Part shown: in pieces, positions 27,539 through 36,049 of the stretch
Layout: each line of letters opens with the position of its first letter
Numbering within the stretch: the first letter of the stretch is position 1
Assembly: GCA_002690045.1 (NCBI GenBank)
Contig: NZDE01000011.1
Coordinates: 400,582-464,581 of the forward strand
DNA length: 64,000 nucleotides
DNA from: Alphaproteobacteria bacterium
Lineage (GTDB): Bacteria; Pseudomonadota; Alphaproteobacteria; Micavibrionales; Micavibrionaceae
Direction: 5' to 3'
Position numbers and translations under genes: made by a program
Notes under the pieces: model-generated
Database searches by the model: none
The model's input: the letters and a program-made list of their open reading frames with translations, nothing else
Told to the model about the DNA's origin: nothing

Positions 27539-28443
27539 CGCTTAGGCGCGGTTGTTAAACCATATAGGCAAATTGCAGCCGCATTTGACACATTCAAACT
27601 GCCGACGGCGCCGCCCGTTGGCAGTTTTATCATTTGATCGCAGCTTTCTTTGGTTAGGCGGCGTAAGCCCGGCCCTTCTGCGCCTAAAATAAACACGCAG
27701 CGTTCTGGCACATTGAATTCTTCTAAGCTTTCTTCACCGCGCTCATCTAGACCAATGACAAAATAGCCCTCGTCTTTAAGCTGCTCAATCGTACGGGATA
27801 AATTCGTTTCATGGGCGATCATCAAAGGGTCAAGCCCGCCGCAAGCCGTCTTACCAACGATCCCCTGCAGTGGCGGCGTATGTTTTTTCTGCACGACCAT
27901 GCCTGTAATTTGAAAAGCTGAAGCCGACCGAATAATCGCGCCGATATTATGCGGGTCTGTGACTTGGTCAAGCATTAGGATCAAACTGCGCTTGCCCTCT
28001 TCCTTAATCCGCAACGCACCTGAACGCATTAAATCATGTACATTATATTCTGGTAGCAACTCTGTGCGCAGCGCGATACCTTGATGCACTGTGCCTTCTG
28101 GAAACGATCCGTCCAAACGCGCCTTATCAACCAACACTGGTTCAGGCCTTTTTAACCCTGCCTTCTGCGCGGCGTGAATATGCGGCGTGAAATCTTCAAG
28201 CATATTTTGTGTAATATATAATGCGCTAATCGCGCGCGTTGGATTTAACCACGCTTCACGCACGGCATGCATACCAAATAATGTCAGATTATCTATTTTA
28301 TTAGATTTCACTTTAGCCTGCTTAGGCGCGGACTTTACCGCTGATTGCTGCTTGGACACATTCTGTGATGGTCTTGGTCCGCGTGGCTTCCCTTGCCCCG
28401 ACTTACCTTTAAAATCACGATTTGTTTTTTTTGACTTACGCAT
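27535..28443 (-). CDS. rlmB: SpoU-type rRNA 2'-O-methyltransferase (RlmB/TrmH family)
   Basis: A 302-residue SPOUT methyltransferase. A basic Lys/Arg-rich head (about 1-55) precedes the substrate-binding domain with LFGMHAVREAW and a catalytic domain with LDQVTDPHNIGAIIRSA, FILGAEGPGL and LPTGGAVGSLNVSNAAA, the three SpoU motifs that form the trefoil knot. RlmB methylates G2251 of 23S rRNA; this is the family's usual target. The start at 28443 has AGAGA upstream; a TTG at 28461 would add six residues. The tRNA-Tyr gene lies just upstream on the same strand. Confidence 0.9.
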   Translation of the reverse strand: MRKSKKTNRDFKGKSGQGKPRGPRPSQNVSKQQSAVKSAPKQAKVKSNKIDNLTLFGMHAVREAWLNPTRAISALYITQNMLEDFTPHIHAAQKAGLKRPEPVLVDKARLDGSFPEGTVHQGIALRTELLPEYNVHDLMRSGALRIKEEGKRSLILMLDQVTDPHNIGAIIRSASAFQITGMVVQKKHTPPLQGIVGKTACGGLDPLMIAHETNLSRTIEQLKDEGYFVIGLDERGEESLEEFNVPERCVFILGAEGPGLRRLTKESCDQMIKLPTGGAVGSLNVSNAAAICLYGLTTAPKR

Positions 28444-28533
28444 ATAATTCTCTTTCTTCAACGAAAATTATACATCGCATACAAGACACACCAAACGCAA
28501 GAAAATACTGATTATATAAAAATGGGAAACAAG

Positions 28534-28619
28534 TGGTGGAGGGGGTAGGATTCGAACCTACGTAGTCGTGAGACGACGGAGTTACAGTCCGTTGCATTTG
28601 ACCGCTCTGCCACCCCTCC
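28534..28619 (-). tRNA. tRNA-Tyr (GTA)
   Basis: An 86-nucleotide class II tRNA with encoded CCA. The acceptor stem pairs GGAGGGG with CCCCTCC, followed by discriminator A and CCA. The anticodon loop reads CTGTAAC, giving anticodon GTA. The D arm (GGCAGAGCGGTCAAATGC region) and T arm (GTAGGTTCGAATCCTAC) are canonical, and a long variable arm fits tyrosine. It sits 90 bases upstream of rlmB on the same strand. Confidence 0.97.
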
Positions 28620-28702
28620 ACATGAGAGAATTGTTTTATATATAAATCTGTTTGCTTAATCAAGAGGTGAATATAAGAAAATACAGAAAAATTATATTTT
28701 TC

Positions 28703-28731
28703 CTTATATAAATTAATTTTCATCAAAACAA
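28703..28731 (-). promoter_or_regulatory. Candidate promoter for tRNA-Tyr (and possibly rlmB)
   Basis: Reading the minus strand, TTGTTT (28731-28726) and TATAAG (28708-28703) stand 17 bases apart, about 85 bases before the tRNA. The region is AT-rich, so chance matches are easy. Confidence 0.35.
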
Positions 28732-28823
28732 AGATGGTTCAATTAAGCTTTTATTAGGCCTTTACATCTCATAATCAATACGTTAGCGATATAGCGCGTA
28801 AAAATCAGCTTGATAATCTAGAC

Positions 28824-29450
28824 ATGAAAAAAATTGTAAAAGATATTTACTATCAGCAAACACAGGACTTCACTTGCGGCCCTGCTTGCCTAATCATGGC
28901 TTTAACGCATTTAGGCAAAATTGACATGCCAGATAATCATTTATTTGAAATGGATATCTGGCGACGCGCGAATAGTGTTTTCATGGGGAAAGGCCACCCT
29001 GGTTGTGGTCCTTACGGTTTAGCCATTGCGGCCCGCGAATATGAATGTAACGTCAAATTACTCCTGTCCCGCGAAAATAGATTTTTCCGCCACTGGAATG
29101 TCGATCCACATAAACGGGAAACCGAGCATCTAATTGAAGAGCATGATAAAAGCAGAGCTGATGAGATGGGCTGCATCTTTGCCCCCTACCCCAAAAGCCC
29201 AGAAACACTTTCAAAGCAGATTACAAAAGATAACATAGTCATAAACCTATCCGAAGATAAAGACGACGCTGCAGGGCATTGGGTATGCAGCATTAAGCAA
29301 GAAGATGGCACTTTCCTTGTTCTTGACCCCTATATCGAGGAAGAAGACCAGTCCATAAAAACGCATAATACCAAAACATTAAGCGCAGAAGAATATTACC
29401 AAGACATGCAATATATGAAGCAGCGCGTAGCGTTGATCTTATCTTACTAA
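28824..29450 (+). CDS. Peptidase C39-like protein
   Basis: A 208-residue protein with the papain-like C39 pattern: QDFTCGPACLIMAL near the N terminus supplies the Cys (with the preceding Gln as oxyanion helper), and GHWVCSI followed by VLDPYI supplies the His and Asp. C39-like folds occur in bacteriocin-processing domains and in stand-alone uncharacterised proteins such as those with a DUF3335 annotation. There is no signal peptide, membrane domain or ABC transporter next to it, so a cytoplasmic stand-alone protease or degenerate relative is likelier than a bacteriocin exporter. It abuts, tail to tail, the yjdM gene one base away. Confidence 0.75.
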   Translation: MKKIVKDIYYQQTQDFTCGPACLIMALTHLGKIDMPDNHLFEMDIWRRANSVFMGKGHPGCGPYGLAIAAREYECNVKLLLSRENRFFRHWNVDPHKRETEHLIEEHDKSRADEMGCIFAPYPKSPETLSKQITKDNIVINLSEDKDDAAGHWVCSIKQEDGTFLVLDPYIEEEDQSIKTHNTKTLSAEEYYQDMQYMKQRVALILSY

Positions 29451-29792
29451 TCACACTTTTTTCACGAATTGAGACTTAAGTCCCATAGGGCCAACACCAG
29501 GTATTTTGCAATCAATATCATGATCACCTTCAACTAAGCGAATATTCTTAACCTTCGTACCGACCTTCACAACAGAAGAAGCCCCTTTTACTTTTAAGTC
29601 TTTGATGACCGTTACAGTATCACCATCCTGCAATACATTACCAACAGCGTCTTTAACTTCGCTCTGCTCACTATCTGTGGATGGCTCCTCGCTTTGCGGC
29701 CATTCATGCCCACACTCTGGACACGCATACATATCCTGCATTTCATAGGTGTATTCCGAGCCACATTGGGTACATTTTGGACATTCACTCAT
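29451..29792 (-). CDS. yjdM: YjdM/PhnA family zinc-ribbon protein
   Basis: A 113-residue protein with the four-Cys zinc ribbon of YjdM/PhnA ([14 protein letters not shown] and ACPECGHEW) and the C-terminal PhnA beta domain ([18 protein letters not shown] and GLKSQFVKK). The E. coli homologue is called PhnA from its position near phn genes, but phosphonate degradation is not its established job. A Ser/Glu-rich linker of about 20 residues separates the two parts. It ends next to the C39-like gene. Confidence 0.92.
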   Translation of the reverse strand: MSECPKCTQCGSEYTYEMQDMYACPECGHEWPQSEEPSTDSEQSEVKDAVGNVLQDGDTVTVIKDLKVKGASSVVKVGTKVKNIRLVEGDHDIDCKIPGVGPMGLKSQFVKKV

Positions 29793-29865
29793 TATTTAAT
29801 CACTTTCTTGCTATGGCATTAGAAACAAAATCTAATTGCTGATGACAATAAAGACAACAGACATA

Positions 29866-29982
29866 ATGGCAAAAAATGATTATGCACTACTGGCATTTGT
29901 AAAACAAAAAAATGACTGCTGTGATATTCGTATCACGCCGAAAGCATCAGTCAATAAAGTGGGGATTGCATTACTTTCGTAA
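29866..29982 (+). pseudogene. Probable 5' fragment of a DUF167 (YggU-type) gene
   Basis: A 38-codon frame whose end reads DIRITPKASVNKVG, very like the N-terminal strand of DUF167 proteins (consensus of the type VRVTPRASRDRI). The family is normally about 90-100 residues; here a stop occurs three or four residues past the motif, and no continuation is found in other frames. No convincing Shine-Dalgarno site precedes the ATG. A truncated relic is the likeliest reading. DUF167 genes normally sit by yggT and folD, but those genes are 8 kb away here. Confidence 0.4.
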
Positions 29983-30014
29983 GCACTAGCCATCACCAAA
30001 ACGTAGATAGAAAT

Positions 30015-30038
30015 TGAGCGCGGCCATATGTCGCGCTC
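30015..30038 (-). terminator. Weak hairpin after the secreted protein gene
   Basis: Arms GAGCGCG and CGCGCTC with a nine-base loop lie just past the stop of the minus-strand secreted protein. On that strand they are followed by AATTTCTATC, a poor T-run, so termination is only likely. Confidence 0.4.
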
Positions 30039-30081
30039 AGAAAATAATATTTATAAAAAACTTAAGCTAGCGTTTGTGTGG

Positions 30082-30948
30082 TTAACGTGCACAAGACGCG
30101 CCATTAAACGAACAACCAGGGTTAGGACAGACCATTTCAGCTGTAGTCGACCCATCCGCTTGTACAATCTGTACACCTGTTGGAATTGGCGGAGAACATG
30201 CACCTGTTGGCGCAGTCATAGATGAAAACGTTTGCACGACATCAAAGTAATTTGGGTTTGCTTGTGCAACTGCAGGCGTGTTCAAGCTGTTTAGAACAGA
30301 TTCCCACGTAGCCGCAGCATCAAACAAATCTGACCCGCCGCCAACATCTGCACAACTTTGTGGGTTAGAACCATTATAATAAGCACGTGGATCATTATCT
30401 TTCATTTGGTCAAAAACAACACCGTTCAAATCAACCATGTTTTTACACTTGAAGTTAATCCAAACAAACATTTGCTGATTACATTGTGCAGAAAACTGTG
30501 CATCTGTTTTCATGTTGTAATCATAACCAGACATTGTACCGCCCCCGAGAGGGTTCTGAGTGTATGCTGCTGCCGCAAGATATGCTGCGGCCGCCCCGAT
30601 TGCCGCATTACCGACCTGCGTCTTTAGCAAAGCACCATTATTATCAGAATCACTAAAAATACTTCCAACAATACCTGCTGAGTGATGTGCAAAGGCATCA
30701 AAACACGAAAGCTCAAGCACACTATCCGGTTGTGTAATAAAAGATTGAGTAATCTCTACCTCACGCTGTGCTTCAATCCATGCGCGTCCAACCATAGTCT
30801 TCCATATATCAGGGTCACATACGTTTGATTCAAGGTTCTGCGCGCAAGCTTTATGTTGAGGCGGTAAAAACGGTAAGACCGCTAAAGCCAAAATGACAAT
30901 GCAAAATATTTGTCGGATTGCGCGAGAATGGAAAGTAAAGTTGAACAT
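30082..30948 (-). CDS. Secreted Cys-containing unknown protein
   Basis: A 288-residue protein with an N-terminal signal peptide (basic start, hydrophobic core about residues 12-28, cleavage near ACA). The mature sequence has about ten cysteines in a scattered pattern (for example SNVCDPDIW, SCFDAF, QCNQQMF, FKCKNM and three near the C terminus), suggesting disulphides in the periplasm, and an Ala-rich central helix that could be membrane-associated. I recall no family with certainty. A DUF3126 gene lies 142 bases away but is transcribed in the same direction on its own operon. Function unknown. Confidence 0.7.
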   Translation of the reverse strand: MFNFTFHSRAIRQIFCIVILALAVLPFLPPQHKACAQNLESNVCDPDIWKTMVGRAWIEAQREVEITQSFITQPDSVLELSCFDAFAHHSAGIVGSIFSDSDNNGALLKTQVGNAAIGAAAAYLAAAAYTQNPLGGGTMSGYDYNMKTDAQFSAQCNQQMFVWINFKCKNMVDLNGVVFDQMKDNDPRAYYNGSNPQSCADVGGGSDLFDAAATWESVLNSLNTPAVAQANPNYFDVVQTFSSMTAPTGACSPPIPTGVQIVQADGSTTAEMVCPNPGCSFNGASCAR

Positions 30949-31090
30949 ATCTGCCCCTAGCTATGTTATAAAACGCACGCGGATAAACATCTGCGTCATT
31001 TCGCCGAACAATTAAATACCGTATTTATTGTACTATATCTTGGCGAGGTATTGCAATAAATGCTTTAACTTATTGCAAAATATAGACGAT

Positions 31091-31309
31091 TTATTTCAAC
31101 AGGTCTTCAGGCAGAATAGCCATATTGAAGTCAAAAGACACTTCACCTTCGTCTTCGTCTTTATAAACAACAGCGATAAATTCACCATCCATATACACCT
31201 CAACAGAATCATCCGCCTTATCACGACGGCGTAATGTGATTGCATCATTTGAAAAACGTTTTTGCAAAGTTTTTTGTACGCGTGTAATTTCTTCACCAGA
31301 AAAGCTCAT
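31091..31309 (-). CDS. DUF3126 family protein
   Basis: A 72-residue protein with the DUF3126 pattern: a short helix (EEITRVQKTLQKRF), then strands with DDSVEVYMDGEFIAVVYKDEDEG and FDFNMAIL. The family is small, largely alphaproteobacterial, and uncharacterised. The ATG overlaps the stop of olsA by four bases (ATGA), so it is translationally coupled and transcribed with the ornithine-lipid genes; whether the function is related is unknown. Confidence 0.85.
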   Translation of the reverse strand: MSFSGEEITRVQKTLQKRFSNDAITLRRRDKADDSVEVYMDGEFIAVVYKDEDEGEVSFDFNMAILPEDLLK

Positions 31310-32142
31310 CGACTTACTCTTTCTTTTTCTTGAATTTCTACAGTGTGGTCTAGAGTATTAACATCTTTGTGATTCAACACAAGGGGGTTACGGATATTTT
31401 CTTCACAATATGCCGCCAACGCCTTACGATCATCAAACTTTTCCGCGGCGACTGGCGCGTGAAAAACAAGCTCTACATGTGCACCCTTGGTTTTTGCAAA
31501 TGCCCATAGATGCGGCGCCATGTCCATATCACCATACCATGCATATAAATCCCGCAAGGATTGCTGCTGTGCGCCTGCCCCCAGAACTGGCTGACCATCA
31601 ACCGCATTGACTTTAATGGTAAAAGGCTGAACATACGCCCCTTCAGCATCAATAATTGGCGCGAGCATAGCCCCCTTTACGGGCAAAACGGCCGAACCAT
31701 CACTTGATGTTCCCTCAGGAAAAAGGATGATTTTCTTTCCCTCCGCTAAGGAATTCGCGATCTTCACCGCCTCCTTTTTAACATCAGAACGTTTGCGGGA
31801 AATAAAAATTGTTTGCTGTAATTTAGACAAAAACCCAAAAATTGGCCAATTCTCTACATCTGCCTTAGCGACAAAAGAGGCCTTAAGCACCGAACCGACA
31901 ACAGGAATATCTAAATAGGAAACGTGATTAGAGCAGTACACAGCTTGATGATCTATAATCTCTTCGCCCGATGCAGTGACCTTTAAGCCAAAGATTTTAC
32001 ACACGCCGCGCTGCCAAATGTAAGGAATACGATACGCCCCCACGCCACGGTCAAACAACATATAAACCATTTGTGTCGGTGCGCACAGCCCAGACCAAAT
32101 TAAAAATGCGCTAAGCTTTATGATTGCTTTAAGTGTTTTCAT
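31306..32142 (-). CDS. olsA: Lyso-ornithine lipid O-acyltransferase / PlsC-type acyltransferase (OlsA)
   Basis: A 278-residue PlsC-superfamily acyltransferase with the catalytic NHVSYLD (HxxxxD) and the FPEGT glycerol/lysolipid-binding motif. A hydrophobic N-terminal segment fits membrane attachment. PlsC family members acylate lysophosphatidate; the tight link to olsB suggests it completes ornithine lipid by acylating lyso-ornithine lipid. The start at 32142 is chosen because the gene then overlaps the 3' end of olsB by 14 bases; a longer frame to 32190 would add a non-homologous head. It is coupled to DUF3126 downstream. Confidence 0.85.
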   Translation of the reverse strand: MKTLKAIIKLSAFLIWSGLCAPTQMVYMLFDRGVGAYRIPYIWQRGVCKIFGLKVTASGEEIIDHQAVYCSNHVSYLDIPVVGSVLKASFVAKADVENWPIFGFLSKLQQTIFISRKRSDVKKEAVKIANSLAEGKKIILFPEGTSSDGSAVLPVKGAMLAPIIDAEGAYVQPFTIKVNAVDGQPVLGAGAQQQSLRDLYAWYGDMDMAPHLWAFAKTKGAHVELVFHAPVAAEKFDDRKALAAYCEENIRNPLVLNHKDVNTLDHTVEIQEKERVSR

Positions 32143-32974
32143 GTGCCCGCATATCCCGTGCAAATTGAGAATCTGTAGGCATCTGTCCATGCGTCTTGCG
32201 CTGGTAATGTTTAAGATAACGTTCCGTCACCAAATGAGTCGGCAAAATGATACAGACATCAATCGTATTAAAATTATGATCGATAATTGCGCCCTCACCA
32301 ATTGACGCGCCCAGACGAATATAGCCCTTAATCAACGGCGGCAAATTTGCAAAAACACGTTTCATATTATGGCTGATTTCGTTTTTTGGTAAAATATTCA
32401 TATCAACATAAAGGTCATCCAGCGCACGCGCACGCAAAGAATCAGATGCCAAATGATAGTGATAAAGATACGACAGCTCGCGTTCTATTTTTGAAACATC
32501 CGTGCCATTAAAACTCGCGCAACCGAACATTAAATCAATTTTGTGCTCGGCCAAATATTGCGCGATACCTTCCCACAGTAGCTGTAGCACTGGGCGCGTC
32601 CTATATTCAGGCAATACACATGAACGCCCAAGCTCAAGCAAATCTGCGCCAGACTCCTTCAATCGGTGAATATCAAATTCATCCGCGGTGTAAAAATCAT
32701 GCCCTTCATGAAGTTTATTCGCACGTAACAAACGATACGTTCCGACGACACCTAGATTTTCACTTTGGCGTCGATCAACAACAACCAAATGATCTGTCAT
32801 GACATCGTATTTATCGAAGTCCATGCGCTTACGCGCCATTTCATCATTAGGCGTCGCACCGTATTCATCATAAAAAACCTGATAACGCACTTTTTGTGCG
32901 GCTTCTATTAAAGCTGGGCTGTCCGCTATCATTACTTGAACGTCTGCGGTATTATCGTTTTGTATAGTCATCAT
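32129..32974 (-). CDS. olsB: L-ornithine N(alpha)-acyltransferase OlsB
   Basis: A 281-residue GNAT-fold protein with the OlsB/hemolysin-like signature order: RYQVFYDEYG, VVGTYRLLR, ELGRSCVLPEYR, LWEGIAQYL, DLMFGCASFNGTD, LSYLYHYH, LPPLIKGYIRLGA and a final IDHNFNTIDVCI. OlsB transfers a 3-hydroxy fatty acyl group from ACP to ornithine, the first step of ornithine lipid synthesis. The start at 32974 is the first of two adjacent Met codons; upstream sequence in frame is charged but not conserved in type. The gene overlaps olsA. Ornithine lipids are typical of many alphaproteobacteria under phosphate limitation. Confidence 0.88.
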   Translation of the reverse strand: MMTIQNDNTADVQVMIADSPALIEAAQKVRYQVFYDEYGATPNDEMARKRMDFDKYDVMTDHLVVVDRRQSENLGVVGTYRLLRANKLHEGHDFYTADEFDIHRLKESGADLLELGRSCVLPEYRTRPVLQLLWEGIAQYLAEHKIDLMFGCASFNGTDVSKIERELSYLYHYHLASDSLRARALDDLYVDMNILPKNEISHNMKRVFANLPPLIKGYIRLGASIGEGAIIDHNFNTIDVCIILPTHLVTERYLKHYQRKTHGQMPTDSQFARDMRAHENT

Positions 32975-33099
32975 AAGTTTGAATATATTCGCGCATTGTT
33001 TCTTGTGCCCCTTACAGGCTATGTGTATCCTAAGAAAAAACATCCAGAGGTCAACACATTCTTTTATGTTGCCTGAACCTATACAATAAAAAGCACCAC

Positions 33100-33552
33100 A
33101 TGAAAATTCTTTTTGTATGCACCGGAAATATCTGCCGCTCCCCTAGCGCCGAAGCTTTGCTACGTTACAAAACTGTCGAGCACAACTTAAATCACTTCGC
33201 AGTAGATTCCGCAGCTATCATGGGGTATCACATCGGCGACCCACCAGACCCACGCGCAATAGAATGCGGAAAAGAATATGGCGTTGACATGTCCACATTA
33301 AAAGCACGTAAAGTGAACCCCCAAGATTTTGATAATTTTGACATTATTTTCGCCATGGATCAGGGCCATTTTCAGAGCTTAAATCAAATTTGCCCCGATA
33401 AACATAAACATAAAATTACTTTGTTTCATCAGCATGTTAATGGTATACAAAAGGATGTTGCTGACCCCTATTACGGCACAATAAGTGACTTCAAATATAT
33501 GATGAAAGAACTAGACTCCGCGCTCAACGCACTCATCCAAAAACATACCTAA
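33100..33552 (+). CDS. Low-molecular-weight protein tyrosine phosphatase
   Basis: A 150-residue phosphatase with the N-terminal loop VCTGNICRS (nucleophile Cys7, Arg13) and the general-acid ADPYYG segment (Asp122). The length is that of the LMW-PTP family, which dephosphorylates phosphotyrosine; related arsenate reductases have additional cysteines, which are not evident here. It is divergent from olsB over 125 bases and is followed by a response regulator gene. Confidence 0.9.
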   Translation: MKILFVCTGNICRSPSAEALLRYKTVEHNLNHFAVDSAAIMGYHIGDPPDPRAIECGKEYGVDMSTLKARKVNPQDFDNFDIIFAMDQGHFQSLNQICPDKHKHKITLFHQHVNGIQKDVADPYYGTISDFKYMMKELDSALNALIQKHT

Positions 33553-33654
33553 CAGTATGTATTTATTAGCTTTTTAACAAGAAAAATGTTGTGTAAATTG
33601 TCATTTACGCATAAAATAATATATATACATAGTTACAATAGGATCAAATTAGAA

Positions 33655-34032
33655 ATGGCTAAGATACTTGTTATTGACGACATGGAAGGCATTCGCCAAG
33701 CTATCACTAATACGCTTGAGAGCGAAGGACACACTGTAAGCGAAGCTAGCAATGGTAAAGAAGGTCAACAAGCAATTGAAGAAGAAGATTTTGACCTGAT
33801 TATCACAGACATGTTTATGCCTGAAAAAGACGGGTTTGATATTATGACCTTCGCACGTGCGCGCAATAAAACCATGCCGATTATTGTTATTTCAGGCGGC
33901 GGCGTTGCTTTAACAGCTGACTGGGCCCTAACAGGCGCGGAAGCATTTGCAAGCGCAACCATCCAAAAGCCGTTTAAATCAGAAGTTCTTATACAAACTG
34001 TGAACGAGCAGCTAGCTAAAGCTGACGCATAA
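33655..34032 (+). CDS. Single-domain response regulator (CheY-like)
   Basis: A 125-residue receiver-only protein. ILVIDDMEG gives the acidic pair (Asp8, Asp9), TDMFMPEKDG gives the phospho-acceptor Asp52, ISGGG the switch residue region and IQKPF the conserved Lys. No output domain follows. The ATG at 33655 is preferred over an in-frame extension at 33586 because it starts directly at the conserved strand MAKILVID. A partner kinase is not adjacent; the hybrid kinase at 8.5 kb is a possible but unproven partner. Confidence 0.88.
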   Translation: MAKILVIDDMEGIRQAITNTLESEGHTVSEASNGKEGQQAIEEEDFDLIITDMFMPEKDGFDIMTFARARNKTMPIIVISGGGVALTADWALTGAEAFASATIQKPFKSEVLIQTVNEQLAKADA

Positions 34033-34071
34033 TCCAGACATATAATCTTTATAGAACAGAACAGAACAAAT

Positions 34072-34101
34072 AGACCCGCAGATCACGATGATGGCGGGTC
34101 T
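34072..34101 (-). terminator. Hairpin at the 3' end of the phosphoesterase gene
   Basis: AGACCCGC (34072-34079) and GCGGGTCT (34094-34101) form a stem overlapping the end of the coding region; on the minus strand it is followed by ATTTGTTCTG. Weak T-run, so only a candidate terminator. Confidence 0.35.
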
Positions 34102-34880
34102 TCGAATAAGTCCATTTTTGTATCCGCATATATATAGCGCCCCTCGCCCCCTTCTAGCACGACACACCCAAGGCGTCCATGGCGATACACACCAACATCG
34201 ATACCCAAGCGATGCTTACACAAATCTGGTTCTTCAAATATGGTATGCCCATGTACACAGAACGCTTCCACATCCTCTTCCCATGACAGGAATGGTTCAC
34301 GTATATACATGAAATCATCCGGCTCTTGTGTATCCAACGGCTTGCGCGGATCAATCCCCGCATGCGCGAATATGTAGCCATCCTCCTGATGCGCCAATTT
34401 AAGGGACGATACAAAGGTTTTATGCGTATTCGGCAAGGCCTTTTTCAGCGCTAGTTGCAGGCGCTCTACATCGGATGGAAAATATTCATCATGCGGACGT
34501 TCATCATGCAAAACGCCGTAAGATTTAAGCGTTTTTAGTCCACCATATTTGAACCAAATAAGCGCCTCTGCCACTGGCATACCTTCGGAAAAACGTTCCA
34601 GATATGTGTCATGGTTACCACATATAAAGATGCGTTCTATACCGTCCATCTTTTGCTTTTCAGCTATTAAATTCTCGATAACATCAAAAGCGCGCGCACC
34701 GCGGTCAATATAATCGCCTAAATAAATGATTTTTACATCCCATTCTGGATCATGCGGATCGATACCCGTTTTATCCAAGTCGGTGGCGATTGCCTTTTGC
34801 ATATTTTCAAGCGCATCCACATAACCGTGAACATCACCTATCGCATATATACGTTTCTTTGCTGTAAGTTCTGGGAACAT
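34083..34880 (-). CDS. Metallophosphoesterase (Ser/Thr-phosphatase-like)
   Basis: A 265-residue calcineurin-like protein with GDVHGYVD, GDYIDRGA, GNHDTYLE and the later AHAGID and VHGHTIFE histidines. These supply the two-metal site. Such proteins dephosphorylate proteins or dinucleotides; the specificity is unknown. It is a distinct second member of the superfamily in this window and shares the same broad layout as the one at 11 kb. It starts at ATG 34880, divergent from the deacetylase gene. Confidence 0.88.
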   Translation of the reverse strand: MFPELTAKKRIYAIGDVHGYVDALENMQKAIATDLDKTGIDPHDPEWDVKIIYLGDYIDRGARAFDVIENLIAEKQKMDGIERIFICGNHDTYLERFSEGMPVAEALIWFKYGGLKTLKSYGVLHDERPHDEYFPSDVERLQLALKKALPNTHKTFVSSLKLAHQEDGYIFAHAGIDPRKPLDTQEPDDFMYIREPFLSWEEDVEAFCVHGHTIFEEPDLCKHRLGIDVGVYRHGRLGCVVLEGGEGRYIYADTKMDLFEDPPSS

Positions 34881-34934
34881 ATCACCCTAATATCTTGCTT
34901 GCTTTATTCTACCAATTCCGCAATATAACACATA

Positions 34935-35867
34935 ATGGATAAGCATATAAGAATATATAGTGCCAAAGATGGCCTAAACCACATTACCCCCGACGGACAC
35001 CCTGAATGCCCAGCGCGGCTTGACGCAATATACAGCCTGCTTGGTACTGCGCCATACAACACAATTGAGCGCACCACCCCCAATCTGGCCGATAACACTA
35101 TGCTTAGCAAGATTCACAGCAAAGCGCATTTATTCGCCATAGATGAATGCGCGCCGCAAGACGAAGGCGACATTGAATATATTGATGGGGACACTGTCAT
35201 GTCATATGGCACACTCCGCGCCGCGCGTATAGCCGCCGGCGCGGTATATGATGCGGTAAATGATATCCATGCGGGTCACAATAAAATTGGCCTCTGCATC
35301 AATCGCCCACCTGGTCATCACGCAACATATAATCAAGCCATGGGGTTTTGTTTCTTTAATAATGTTATGCTTGGCGTGGCGCGCGCGGCAGAACTTGGTT
35401 ACAAACGTATTGCCGTTATTGATTTTGACGTGCATCACGGTAATGGCTGCACCGATATTTTGCAGCATGTCGATTTACCATGTTTTTATTTTTCAACCCA
35501 CCAAAGCGCATATTACCCCGGCACGGGACATGTAAGCGAGAACATAGACGATAAAATCTTTAACCTGCCCCTGCCCGCTGGCACAAGCCGCGAAGATTTA
35601 TGCAATGCCTATACAGATGAAATCTTCCCGCGCCTAAACGCCTATGCACCAGATTTCGTGTTCATATCCGCAGGTTTCGACGCCCATAAAGACGACCCTT
35701 ATGGTGACTTTAATTTAATCGAGGACGATTATAACTGGCTGACCACTGAAATAAAAAAAATCGCCCAAACACATGCGGATGGACGATTAATATCTGTCTT
35801 AGAAGGCGGCTATAACCTTAACGCCTTAAAGGCTAGCTACGCCGCACATATCGACGCCTTACTTTAA
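34935..35867 (+). CDS. Histone deacetylase family protein (class II / acetoin-utilisation type)
   Basis: A 310-residue zinc deacetylase. The core motifs are RPPGHHA (paired histidines), GFCFFNNV, DFDVHHGNG (zinc Asp/His) and SAGFDAHKDDP (zinc Asp). Family members in bacteria deacetylate polyamines, acetoin-related or protein lysines; the substrate cannot be inferred. Its TAA overlaps by three bases the stop of a small minus-strand ORF at 35864. Confidence 0.93.
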   Translation: MDKHIRIYSAKDGLNHITPDGHPECPARLDAIYSLLGTAPYNTIERTTPNLADNTMLSKIHSKAHLFAIDECAPQDEGDIEYIDGDTVMSYGTLRAARIAAGAVYDAVNDIHAGHNKIGLCINRPPGHHATYNQAMGFCFFNNVMLGVARAAELGYKRIAVIDFDVHHGNGCTDILQHVDLPCFYFSTHQSAYYPGTGHVSENIDDKIFNLPLPAGTSREDLCNAYTDEIFPRLNAYAPDFVFISAGFDAHKDDPYGDFNLIEDDYNWLTTEIKKIAQTHADGRLISVLEGGYNLNALKASYAAHIDALL

Positions 35868-35995
35868 GACGCATGGCGCAAGCGTGGGCGCTCAGTATAA
35901 AGTTTATTTACTTCGCGCTTATGGCGCTGCTTTTTTTGCTGCTGCACACGCCATGCAAATAGATTTACTTGTAATGCTGTATTAGTTTTGCTCAT
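35864..35995 (-). CDS. Small basic protein, 43 residues
   Basis: A 43-codon ORF beginning MSKTNTALQVNLFAWR and ending in Ser, rich in Lys, Arg and Gln (RVQQQKKQRHKREVNK in pieces). AGGAAGGA stands six bases before the ATG, an unusually strong ribosome binding site. The stop overlaps that of the deacetylase gene, which is transcribed from the other strand. I do not recognise it; the charge suggests nucleic-acid or membrane contact, as inference only. Confidence 0.6.
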   Translation of the reverse strand: MSKTNTALQVNLFAWRVQQQKKQRHKREVNKLYTERPRLRHAS

Positions 35996-36049
35996 AGACT
36001 ATCCTTCCTGATAAAAGACGAACTCCTCTATTTACTATTATAGCGCAGC

